Of a DNA stretch of 7,561 nucleotides, positions 1 to 5,840 are shown in pieces. The stretch covers positions 1-7,561 of the forward strand of contig JAUXRT010000458.1 in assembly GCA_030681635.1 (NCBI GenBank), in the 5' to 3' direction. Each line of letters begins with the position of its first letter. Within the stretch, counting starts at the first letter, position 1. This stretch comes from Reyranella sp. (GTDB lineage: Bacteria; Pseudomonadota; Alphaproteobacteria; Reyranellales; Reyranellaceae). The notes beneath the pieces are model-generated. The model saw only the letters and a list, made by a program, of their open reading frames with translations. It was not told the origin of the DNA and ran no database searches. Both the position numbers and the translations under genes were made by a program.

Positions 1-558
1 CCGCACCCATTCGAGCGCGGCCTCGATAGCCATCTCGCCGGCCGTTCCGGCGCCGGCGGAATCGGCGCCGGCGCTGTCGTCGAGATGGAGATAGCCCAGC
101 GCGCCCAGGCGGTGATTGAACGAGACCACCACGACATCGTCGGTGCGGCAGAGGTTGGCGCCGTCGGACCACGGCGACGAGCCCGAACCAGTGATGAAGG
201 CGCCGCCATGGCACCAGAACAGGACCGGCCGCTTGGCGCCCGTCAGGCCCCCCGACAGACCTGACGACCCGACGTTGAGATAGAGACAATCCTCGTCGCA
301 CGTCTCGCGGCCGCCGAGGGTGAAGAGTTTTAGGAGATCGGGCGGCAGGGCGAAGACGTTCTCGCTCTGGATCGACCTGTTGCCGTAGGCCACGGCGTCG
401 CGCACGCCCACCCAGGGCTCGACCTTGCGCGGCGGCCGCAGGCGCAACGGCCCCACCGGCGGTGCTGCATAGGGAATGCCCTTGAAGACGCTGACGCCGC
501 GCTCCACTGCGCCACGCACTTTCCCGGACGTGGTCTCGACGATGATGCCAGCGGTCAT
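1..558 (-). CDS. Type B carboxylesterase (alpha/beta hydrolase), N-terminal part, gene runs off the window
   Basis: This is the first 186 codons of a carboxylesterase/para-nitrobenzyl-esterase type enzyme, a family that hydrolyses carboxylic esters with a Ser-Glu/Asp-His triad. Reading from the ATG at 558, the family landmarks appear in order: the start of the fold with VRGAVERGVSVFKGIPYAAPPVG near residues 14-36 (written here only as the family's G-x-x-x-F-x-G-I-P-Y-A pattern), the EDCLYLNV box, the oxyanion-hole HGGAF box, and then NHRLGALGYL. The frame stays open to base 1, so the nucleophile-elbow GxSxG serine and the rest of the enzyme (family total about 500 residues) lie outside. There is no signal peptide at the start chosen, so a cytoplasmic location is likely. 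A purine-rich AAAGGGGGA lies about 12 bases upstream of this ATG. Just before the edge, the segment where relatives usually carry a GN-x-G-x-LDQ-like box reads GTAGEMAIEAALEWV, so that loop is divergent, and it is preceded by a duplicated DSAGA pentapeptide. Substrate is unknown. Family assignment is firm. Confidence 0.9.
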   Translation of the reverse strand, partial: MTAGIIVETTSGKVRGAVERGVSVFKGIPYAAPPVGPLRLRPPRKVEPWVGVRDAVAYGNRSIQSENVFALPPDLLKLFTLGGRETCDEDCLYLNVGSSGLSGGLTGAKRPVLFWCHGGAFITGSGSSPWSDGANLCRTDDVVVVSFNHRLGALGYLHLDDSAGADSAGAGTAGEMAIEAALEWVR

Positions 559-599
559 GCGCGTTTCATTCCCCCTTTTGTTCAGTATAGACTGAGCCC
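559..599. promoter_or_regulatory. Divergent intergenic spacer with candidate overlapping -10 elements
   Basis: These 41 bases are the only non-coding DNA between the leftward carboxylesterase and the rightward binding-protein gene, so any local promoters for both must lie here or reach into the coding ends. The AT-rich core reads AGTATAGACT (584-593). On the plus strand TATAGA (586-591) would place a transcription start only a few bases before the ATG at 600, or at it, implying a very short leader or leaderless mRNA, and no Shine-Dalgarno sequence precedes that ATG. On the minus strand the same bases read TATACT (589-584), five of six matches to TATAAT, ahead of a GGGGGA ribosome-site-like run. 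The -35 matches at 16-18 base spacing are poor on both strands, so these are only candidates. Confidence 0.35.
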
Positions 600-1325
600 A
601 TGACCGACAAAGCACGAACCGAACTGGCCCCCACCGGCGTCCTGCGCGCCGGCATCAATCTCTCCAATTTCCTGCTGGTCACCGGCCGCAGTGCGAACGC
701 CGATCCGGTGGGTGTGTCGCCCGACATGGCGCGCGCCGCCGCCGAGGCGCTGGGCGTGCCGGTCCAATACGTGCCTTTCAAAACGCCGGGCGAGCTGGGC
801 GACCAGGTCGGCAAGAACATCTGGGACATCGGCCTGATCGGCGCCGAGCCGCAGCGCGCCGAGAAGATCGCCTTCAGCGCCGCCTACTGCGAGATCGAGG
901 CGACCTACATGGTGCCGGCGGGCTCGCCCATCAAATCCATCGCCGACGTCGACAAGAAGGGCGTGCGCATCGCCGTCTCGGCGCGCAGCGCCTACGACCT
1001 CTGGCTGGTGAACAACATCAAGAACGCCACGCTGGTGCAGGTGAGCGGACTCGACGCCGCCTACGAGAAATTCATGTCCGACAAGCTGGAAGTTCTGGCG
1101 GGCCTGCGTCCCGGTCTTCTGAAGGACGTCGAGAAGGCGCCGGGCTTAAAAATCCTCGACGGCAAGTTCACCGCTGTGCAGCAGGCCATGGGGACCGCCA
1201 AAGCCAACCTCGCGGGTGCGGCGTTCCTTGCCGACTTCGTCGAGAAGGCCAAGAAGTCGGGGATGGTTGCCGAGTTCATCGCGCGTCACAAGGTCAAGGG
1301 CCTGTCGGTCGCCCCGCCGGCGTAG
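600..1325 (+). CDS. Solo family-3 solute-binding-protein fold (SBP_bac_3-like) without signal peptide
   Basis: A 241-residue protein with the bilobed fold of polar amino-acid ABC binding proteins. It shows the opening strand LRAGINLSNF (residues 15-24), the GVSPDMARAAAEALGVPVQYVPF helix-strand unit (about 38-60), the hallmark WDIGLIGAEPQRAEKIAFS stretch (75-93) and the second-lobe opening KGVRIAVSARSAYDLWL (120-136). It ends with a C-terminal helix typical of the family. The N terminus has no hydrophobic signal sequence and no lipobox. An in-frame TAG at 588-590 blocks any upstream extension, so the start at 600 is forced unless a later codon is used, and the protein is probably cytoplasmic. 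No permease or ATPase accompanies it. The nearest genes are a divergent esterase and, after a hairpin, a polyketide synthase. It may be a cytoplasmic ligand sensor, a scavenger, or a former transporter part that lost its export signal. Fold assignment is firm, role is unknown. Confidence 0.85.
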   Translation: MTDKARTELAPTGVLRAGINLSNFLLVTGRSANADPVGVSPDMARAAAEALGVPVQYVPFKTPGELGDQVGKNIWDIGLIGAEPQRAEKIAFSAAYCEIEATYMVPAGSPIKSIADVDKKGVRIAVSARSAYDLWLVNNIKNATLVQVSGLDAAYEKFMSDKLEVLAGLRPGLLKDVEKAPGLKILDGKFTAVQQAMGTAKANLAGAAFLADFVEKAKKSGMVAEFIARHKVKGLSVAPPA

Positions 1326-1340
1326 GCTAATCCTCACGAT

Positions 1341-1374
1341 GACGTGACCGAGGCCATCGCCTTTTGGTCACGTT
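1341..1374 (+). terminator. Strong stem-loop after the solo binding-protein gene; possible terminator or operator dyad
   Basis: ACGTGACC at 1342-1349 is a perfect inverted repeat of GGTCACGT at 1366-1373, extended by a G-T pair at 1341/1374. Inside it AGGC (1351-1354) pairs with GCCT (1359-1362) around a CATC tetraloop, with G1350 able to wobble-pair and a short T bulge. The structure begins 16 bases after the TAG stop at 1323-1325, where a terminator would be expected, but the downstream T-run is weak (ACGTTTG), so rho-independent termination is uncertain. The outer 8-base arms separated by 16 bases would also suit a dimeric regulator. The hairpin is directly seen; its role is inference. Confidence 0.5.
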
Positions 1375-1386
1375 TGCGGGCTTCGC

Positions 1387-1403
1387 TACCCCTCCACGGG
1401 GTA
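1387..1403 (+). promoter_or_regulatory. Small hairpin covering the only Shine-Dalgarno-like bases of the polyketide synthase gene
   Basis: TACCCC (1387-1392) and GGGGTA (1398-1403) form a perfect 6-base-pair stem with a 5-base loop (TCCAC). The 3' arm ends 9 bases before the ATG at 1413, and its GGGG run is the best ribosome-binding candidate upstream of that start. Pairing of this run with the 5' arm could therefore limit initiation. This is a sequence observation with an inferred consequence; a 6-base stem can arise by chance. Confidence 0.4.
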
Positions 1404-1412
1404 ACATTGTCC

Positions 1413-2465
1413 ATGACCGATCGCACGAACCTGATCTCCCTCGCCACCGCCCTTCCGCCGCATCGCCTGACCCAGACCGAGGCGGCCGAGCGCACGCGGG
1501 AGCTGTTCGCCCACCGCCTGCCCGACTTCGGCCGCATCGCGAGGATCTTCAGGTCGACCGGGATCGAGTCGCGGTACCTGGTCAAGCCGATCGAATGGTA
1601 TCTGGAACCGGTCGGCTGGCCCGAGCGCACCGCCGCCTATCTGGAGGGCGCCCAGGACCTCTTCGTCGCCGCCGCCGGCAAGGCGCTGGAAGCGGCGGGC
1701 TGCGCGGCGTCCGAGGTCGACACGATCGTGACGATTTCCTCGACCGGCATCGCAACACCGAGCCTCGAAGCCCGCGTCGCAAGCCGCCTGGGGTTCCGCA
1801 GCGACGTCGAGCGCATCCCCGTCTTTGGCCTCGGCTGTGCCGGCGGCGTCAGCGGGCTTGCGATCGCGAGCCGCCTCGCCCGGGCACGGCCGGGCTCGAC
1901 GGTGCTGATGGTGGCCGTGGAAATCTGCACCACGGCCTTCCGCTTGGACCAGCTCACCAAGGTCAACATGGTGGCGACGGCGTTGTTTGGTGACGGTGCG
2001 GCGGCCTGCGTGCTGCGCACCGGCCAGGATGGCCTCGCCGAGATCGAGGGCGCGGGCGAGCATATGTGGCCGGACACGCTCGACATCATGGGCTGGAAAA
2101 CGGAAGAGCGCGGCCTAGGCGTGATCTTCGACCGCGACATCCCGCCGTTCGCCGAACGCAACGTCGGGCCGGCCATCGATGGCATCCTGGAGCGGCTGGG
2201 CATCGCGCGCGCCTCGGTCGATCGCTTCACCTGCCATCCCGGCGGCGCCAAGGTCATCACCGCGCTCGAAAGCACGCTGCACCTCGACCAGGGCGCGCTC
2301 GACCATGAACGCGCCGTGCTGTCGGACTGTGGCAACATGTCGGCGCCCACGGTTCTCTTCGTTCTCGACCGGGTCATGGCAGCAGGGATGCCCGCACGCA
2401 CGGTGCTCACGGCGATGGGCCCGGGCTTCTCGTGCGGCGCGCTGTCCCTGGCGCGAGCCGCATGA
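1413..2465 (+). CDS. Type III polyketide synthase (chalcone/stilbene synthase superfamily, alkylpyrone/alkylresorcinol synthase-like)
   Basis: A 350-residue homodimer-type ketosynthase that would condense an acyl-CoA starter with malonyl-CoA extenders and cyclise the chain to a pyrone or resorcinol. The triad is intact by motif: Cys142 in GLGCAGG, His275 in CHPGGAK and Asn308 in CGNMSAPT. The C-terminal MGPGFSCGALSL matches the conserved glycine loop that shapes the active site. MGWKTEERGLGVIFDRDIPPF (about 226-246, residues spaced as in bacterial members) fits the BpsA-like bacterial group better than plant chalcone synthases. The length is usual for the family. I chose the ATG at 1413. A GTG at 1344 is in frame, but its extra 23 residues lack family character and cross both upstream hairpins. 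The stop overlaps the next gene's start (ATGA), so the methyltransferase-like protein is probably translated by coupling. Starter and product cannot be read from sequence; a fatty-acyl starter is a guess from relatives. Confidence 0.93.
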   Translation: MTDRTNLISLATALPPHRLTQTEAAERTRELFAHRLPDFGRIARIFRSTGIESRYLVKPIEWYLEPVGWPERTAAYLEGAQDLFVAAAGKALEAAGCAASEVDTIVTISSTGIATPSLEARVASRLGFRSDVERIPVFGLGCAGGVSGLAIASRLARARPGSTVLMVAVEICTTAFRLDQLTKVNMVATALFGDGAAACVLRTGQDGLAEIEGAGEHMWPDTLDIMGWKTEERGLGVIFDRDIPPFAERNVGPAIDGILERLGIARASVDRFTCHPGGAKVITALESTLHLDQGALDHERAVLSDCGNMSAPTVLFVLDRVMAAGMPARTVLTAMGPGFSCGALSLARAA

Positions 2466-2953
2466 CGCTGACGGTCCTTGTCCTCGCGTTCGTCACCCTG
2501 CAGCGCCTGGGCGAATTATTCCTCGCCCGCCGCAACACCCTCAGGCTTCTCGAACGCGGCGCCGTCGAAGTAGCGCCGGAGCATTACAAGCTGATCGTGG
2601 CCCTGCACACGCTGTGGCTGGCCGGGCTCTGGGTTCTCGCGCTGACACAAAGCCTCACGCCCGATCTTCTCCTGCTCGCGATCTTCATCGTTCTGCAGGG
2701 ATTGCGCGTCTGGGTGCTTATGAGTCTGGGGCCACGCTGGACCACCCGCATCCTCGTCATTCCCGGCGAGCCGCTGATCGCCAGTGGCCCCTACCGCTAC
2801 CTGTCCCATCCGAACTACTGGGTCGTGATCGGCGAGATCCTCGTGCTGCCGCTCGCGTTTGGCCTGGTCTGGTTCGCCATCGTCTTCTCGATCCTGAACC
2901 TTGCCGTCCTGTGGGTGCGGACCCGCGCCGAGAACAAGGCGCTCGGCCGTTGA
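2462..2953 (+). CDS. Isoprenylcysteine carboxyl methyltransferase (ICMT) family membrane protein, BpsB/YpbQ-like
   Basis: A 163-residue integral membrane protein with hydrophobic segments at about 1-20, 45-63, 67-88 and 119-152. The ICMT/phosphatidylethanolamine-methyltransferase C-terminal signature is clear: GPYRYLSHPNYWVVIGE at 109-125, followed after a hydrophobic hairpin by R-x-x-x-E-N-x-A-L (153-161). These parts form the S-adenosylmethionine site in the family. Known precedent: in Bacillus subtilis the type III synthase BpsA and its neighbour BpsB (YpbQ), of this family and similar size, make alkylpyrones and their methyl ethers. The same gene order here suggests O-methylation of the polyketide made by the preceding enzyme. 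The ATG at 2462 overlaps the synthase stop by 4 bases. It lacks its own ribosome site, and upstream in-frame codons belong to the synthase reading region, so this start is preferred. The family is sure; the substrate is inferred. Confidence 0.87.
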   Translation: MTLTVLVLAFVTLQRLGELFLARRNTLRLLERGAVEVAPEHYKLIVALHTLWLAGLWVLALTQSLTPDLLLLAIFIVLQGLRVWVLMSLGPRWTTRILVIPGEPLIASGPYRYLSHPNYWVVIGEILVLPLAFGLVWFAIVFSILNLAVLWVRTRAENKALGR

Positions 2954-4482
2954 AAACACCGCTGAGGACATGGCTCGGCTTTGGCGCCATGGCGCTCGGC
3001 ATGTTCATGGCCATCCTCGACATCCAGGTCGTGGTCACGTCGCTGCCCAACATCCAGGAAGCGCTCGACATCCCGCCGGAGAAGATGAGCTGGCTGCAGA
3101 CCGCCTATCTTATCGCGGAGGTGATCGCGATCCCGCTGACCGGCCTCTTGACGCGCGTGCTCACCATGCGCGGCCTGTTCGTGGCGGCCATCGCGCTGTT
3201 CAGCCTGGCGTCGCTGGGCTGCGCCGCCAGCGGCGGCTTCGCCGCGCTGGTCGCCTGGCGCGTCGTCCAGGGCTTTGCCGGCGGCGTCCTGATCCCCCTG
3301 GTGTTCACCGCCGTCTTCCTGCTCTTTCCAGTGCGCCAGCAGACCGTCGCCACCACGCTGGCCGGCGTCCTCGCCGTCCTGGCGCCCACCGTCGGGCCGC
3401 TGGCCGGCGGCTGGATCACCGAGACCTACTCCTGGCACTGGCTGTTCCTGATCAACATCGGGCCGGGCATCGTGGCCGCGACGGTGGCTGCCTGGTTCCT
3501 GCCGGCCGAGAAGACCGACGCGGCCCACGCAAGGCGCCTCGACATCGTGGCGTTGATCCTGATGGCGCTGGCGCTGGCGTCCCTCGAGATCGCGCTGAAA
3601 GAGGCGCCGCAGTACGGCTGGGGCTCCGGCCTGGTGCTCGGCCTGCTGATGCTGAGCGCCGCCAGCCTCGCGGCCTTCGTTCGACGCGTGCTCGGACGCG
3701 AGACGCCCATCGTCGATCTCAGCGCATTGGCCGACCGCAACTTCGCCCTGAGCTGCGCGCTCAGCTTCCTGCTCGGCATCGGCCTCTACGGCTCGGTCTA
3801 CCTGATGCCAGTGTTCCTGGGCTTCGTGCGCGGCCACGATTCGCTGGAGATCGGCACGATCATGCTGGTCACGGGCCTCGCCCAGCTCGCCACCGCGCCG
3901 CTGGCCGTCCAGCTCGAGCGCCGGCTCGACGCCCGCCTGCTCACCGCCGCGGGCTTTGCCCTGTTCGCGGTGGGCCTCGGCCTCAGCGCCTTCCAGACGC
4001 GGCTCTCGGATTACGACGACATGTTCTGGCCGCAGATCCTGCGCGGCACCGCGATCATGTTCTGCCTGCTGCCGCCGACGCGGCTGGCGCTGGGTCATCT
4101 CGCGCCCGAGCGCGTCGCCGATGCCAGCGGGCTGTTCAATCTGATGCGCAACCTGGGCGGCGCCATCGGCCTCGCCCTGATCGACACGGTGATCTACGGC
4201 CGCGGCCCGCTGCACGCCGAGCGCATGGTCGAGAAACTGAAGGCCGGCGACATCGCGACCGGGCGGCTGATCGGCCTGCCCGAGGGATCGCTGACCGGCA
4301 TCGCGCCGCAGAACGTCGATCCCGAGACGGTCGCGCTGGTCCGCGCCCTGGTCGAGAAGACCGCGCTGGTGATCTCGATCAACGAGGCCTGGGCGATGCT
4401 GGCGGCCTTCTCGGCGCTGGCGGTACTCAGCGTCGCCTTCCTCAAGCCCGAACCGGTCGGCGTTACAGTTCGCTGCCGATGA
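2950..4482 (+). CDS. MFS drug/metabolite exporter, DHA2 (EmrB/QacA-like, 14-helix) family
   Basis: A proton-driven inner-membrane exporter of about 510 residues, the usual DHA2 size. Visible marks are the first-helix LDIQVVVTSLPNI motif (23-35), typical of DHA2 transporters, a loop 2-3 segment GLLTRVLTMRGLF (65-77) in the motif A position but lacking the acidic residue, as in EmrB-like members, and the motif C antiporter signature APTVGPLAGG (145-154) followed by SWHWLFLINIGPG. Many further hydrophobic helices follow, then a longer polar stretch (about 420-475) before the last helix, as in 14-helix members. The chosen start is TTG at 2950, which overlaps the previous TGA (TTGA) like the junction before it. 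The first ATG downstream, at 2989, falls inside helix 1 and is less likely. In this operon it plausibly exports the methylated polyketide. No EmrA-like adaptor is nearby. The last 20 bases overlap the converging ATPase gene. Confidence 0.9.
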   Translation: MKTPLRTWLGFGAMALGMFMAILDIQVVVTSLPNIQEALDIPPEKMSWLQTAYLIAEVIAIPLTGLLTRVLTMRGLFVAAIALFSLASLGCAASGGFAALVAWRVVQGFAGGVLIPLVFTAVFLLFPVRQQTVATTLAGVLAVLAPTVGPLAGGWITETYSWHWLFLINIGPGIVAATVAAWFLPAEKTDAAHARRLDIVALILMALALASLEIALKEAPQYGWGSGLVLGLLMLSAASLAAFVRRVLGRETPIVDLSALADRNFALSCALSFLLGIGLYGSVYLMPVFLGFVRGHDSLEIGTIMLVTGLAQLATAPLAVQLERRLDARLLTAAGFALFAVGLGLSAFQTRLSDYDDMFWPQILRGTAIMFCLLPPTRLALGHLAPERVADASGLFNLMRNLGGAIGLALIDTVIYGRGPLHAERMVEKLKAGDIATGRLIGLPEGSLTGIAPQNVDPETVALVRALVEKTALVISINEAWAMLAAFSALAVLSVAFLKPEPVGVTVRCR

Positions 4483-5206
4483 ACTGGGCGAACTCCGCCG
4501 TCTTGGGGTTGGCGAACAGCTCGGCGGTCGGGCCGATCTCCCACACCTTGCCCTGGTGCATGAACACCAAAAGGCTGGCGACGCGGCGGGCGAAGCCCAT
4601 TTCGTGCGTGACGGTGATCATCGTCATGCCGCGCCGCGCCAGATCCTCCATCACCGCCAGCACCTCGGCCGTGAGTTCGGGGTCGAGCGCCGACGTCACC
4701 TCGTCGAACAGCATGATCTGTGGCGAGAGCGCCAGCGAGCGCGCGATGGCGACGCGCTGCTGCTGGCCGCCCGAGAGCTGCTCGGGATAGGCCAGCAGCT
4801 TGTCGGTGAGGCCGACCAGCCGCAGCACCTCCGCCGCCTTCTGCTTGGCGGCCGCCTTCGCTTCCTTCTTCACCAGGGTCAGCGCGAGCGTGATGTTCCG
4901 CTCGACGGTGAGATGCGGGAAGAGGTTATAGCTCTGGAACACCATGCCGACGTCGCGGCGCAGCTGGGCGCGCGCGGCGCTGCCGGGCCGGCCGACGGCG
5001 TTGCCGCAGACTTCTATGTTGCCGCCCTGGATGCTCTCGAGGCCGGCGATGCAGCGCAGCAGTGTACTCTTGCCCGAGCCGCTGCGGCCCACGATGGCCA
5101 CGGTCTGGCCGCGCGCGACCTCGAAGCCGACCCCGTCCAGCACGCGCAGCGGGCCGAATTCCTTGATCACGTCACGAACGCGGACGACGGCGTCACCTTC
5201 CGGCAT
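4463..5206 (-). CDS. Polar amino-acid ABC importer ATPase (GlnQ/HisP-like)
   Basis: A complete 247-residue nucleotide-binding subunit that would hydrolyse ATP on the cytoplasmic face to drive the two permeases encoded just upstream. All working motifs are present: Walker A GRSGSGKST (40-48), Q-loop glutamine 91 in VFQSYNLFPH, signature LSGGQQQR (144-151), Walker B IMLFDE with catalytic Glu169, D-loop SALD (172-175) and switch His201 in VTHEMGFAR. The C-terminal G-P-T-A-E-L-F-A-N-P-K-T run is characteristic of the polar amino-acid (PAAT) subgroup. The ATG at 5206 lies inside the end of the permease gene (14-base overlap) and has a strong GAGGAGG ribosome site a few bases upstream. The 3' end overlaps the MFS gene tail to tail. 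Specificity cannot be told from the ATPase. Confidence 0.95.
   Translation of the reverse strand: MPEGDAVVRVRDVIKEFGPLRVLDGVGFEVARGQTVAIVGRSGSGKSTLLRCIAGLESIQGGNIEVCGNAVGRPGSAARAQLRRDVGMVFQSYNLFPHLTVERNITLALTLVKKEAKAAAKQKAAEVLRLVGLTDKLLAYPEQLSGGQQQRVAIARSLALSPQIMLFDEVTSALDPELTAEVLAVMEDLARRGMTMITVTHEMGFARRVASLLVFMHQGKVWEIGPTAELFANPKTAEFAQFIGSEL
4466..4486. repeat. Inverted repeat in the convergent gene overlap
   Basis: CAGTTC (4466-4471) and GAACTG (4481-4486) are a perfect inverted repeat with a 9-base loop, lying almost exactly where the two converging genes overlap (4463-4482). No T-run follows on either strand, so it is at best a weak bidirectional terminator, and it may be chance forced by two coding frames. 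It is the only hairpin I see between the converging operons. Confidence 0.3.
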
Positions 5207-5840
5207 TGGCCCTCCTCTCGAGGGTGCGGCTGGCTACCGACAGCGGGTAGCACAGCGCGAAATAGATGGCCGCGACGCAGGAGAAGATCACGAACGGCTC
5301 GAAGGTCGAGTTGTTGACGATCTGTCCGGCGCGCGCGAGTTCGACGAAGCCGATCACCGAGGCCAGCGACGTGTTCTTCACGATCTGCACCATGAAGCCC
5401 ACGGTCGGCGGGATGGCGATCTTCACCGCCTGCGGCAGGATCACGTAGGCGTACTGCTGGGCGCGGTTGAGGCCGAGGCAGTCCGAGGCCTCCCACTGCG
5501 TCTTCGGCACCGCTTCGATGCAGCCGCGCCAGATCTCGCCCAGGAAGGCGCCGGCATAAAGCGTCAGCGAAATGCCGGCCGCCACCAGCGGCACCAGTTT
5601 GAGGCCGACGATGCCGAGGCCAAAGTAGGACAGGAACAGCACGATCAAGAGTGGCGTGCCCTGGATGAGCTGGATGTAGCCGCTGGCCAGCGCGCGCACC
5701 GCGCCCGACTTCGACACCCGCATCAGCGCGATGGCGAGGCCCAGCACCGAGCCGCCGGCGAAGGCGATCAGCGACAGCACCACGGTCCACTCGGCGGCCA
5801 CCAGCAGGTAGAGCAGATGATTGATGCCGAGCTGGTTCAC
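5193..5840 (-). CDS. Amino-acid ABC importer permease, second subunit (HisM/GlnP-like)
   Basis: A 215-residue inner-membrane permease of the His/Glu/Gln/Arg/opine type. Hydrophobic segments lie at about 13-40, 58-78, 84-103, 143-165 and 184-202. The substrate-path motif IQLIQGTPLLIVLFLSYFGL (56-75) and the EAA loop EASDCLGLNRAQQYAYVILPQA (117-138), which docks on the ATPase, are both clear. VGFMVQIVKNTSLASVIG (147-164) is the family's conserved late segment. The start chosen is GTG at 5840, which overlaps the TGA of the preceding permease (GTGA), giving a family-sized protein beginning MNQLGINHLL. A longer in-frame reading upstream crosses the first permease gene in another frame and looks non-protein-like. 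With its partner it forms the heterodimeric channel of the importer. Confidence 0.93.
   Translation of the reverse strand: MNQLGINHLLYLLVAAEWTVVLSLIAFAGGSVLGLAIALMRVSKSGAVRALASGYIQLIQGTPLLIVLFLSYFGLGIVGLKLVPLVAAGISLTLYAGAFLGEIWRGCIEAVPKTQWEASDCLGLNRAQQYAYVILPQAVKIAIPPTVGFMVQIVKNTSLASVIGFVELARAGQIVNNSTFEPFVIFSCVAAIYFALCYPLSVASRTLERRANAGR

Noticed and set aside
1339..1347. ATG-ACG-TGA minimal reading frame upstream of the PKS
   Set aside because: A two-codon frame at the base of a hairpin with no ribosome site; most simply chance.
1344..1412. GTG start at 1344 for the polyketide synthase
   Set aside because: It lies inside the large stem-loop, adds 23 residues without family similarity, and the ATG at 1413 gives the usual 350-residue length. 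It remains possible but less likely.
1386..2410. Minus-strand open frames opposite the polyketide synthase
   Set aside because: No recognisable domain and biased composition; the plus-strand frame carries an intact catalytic triad.
2179..2949. N-terminal extension of the exporter frame back to 2179, suggesting a PKS-exporter fusion
   Set aside because: The extension is the PKS and methyltransferase genes read out of frame (Arg/Ser-rich), while the exporter motif sequence begins right after the TTG at 2950.
2815..4215. Long minus-strand open frame (about 466 codons) opposite the exporter
   Set aside because: Composition rich in Gln, Glu, Arg and Gly with no domain pattern; a typical antisense shadow of a G/C-rich gene.
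2901..4790. Long plus-strand open frame (about 629 codons)
   Set aside because: It lies over the exporter and the ATPase gene in another frame, its translation is dominated by Arg, Ala, Pro and Gly with no hydrophobic helices or motifs, and the exporter frame has clear family motifs.
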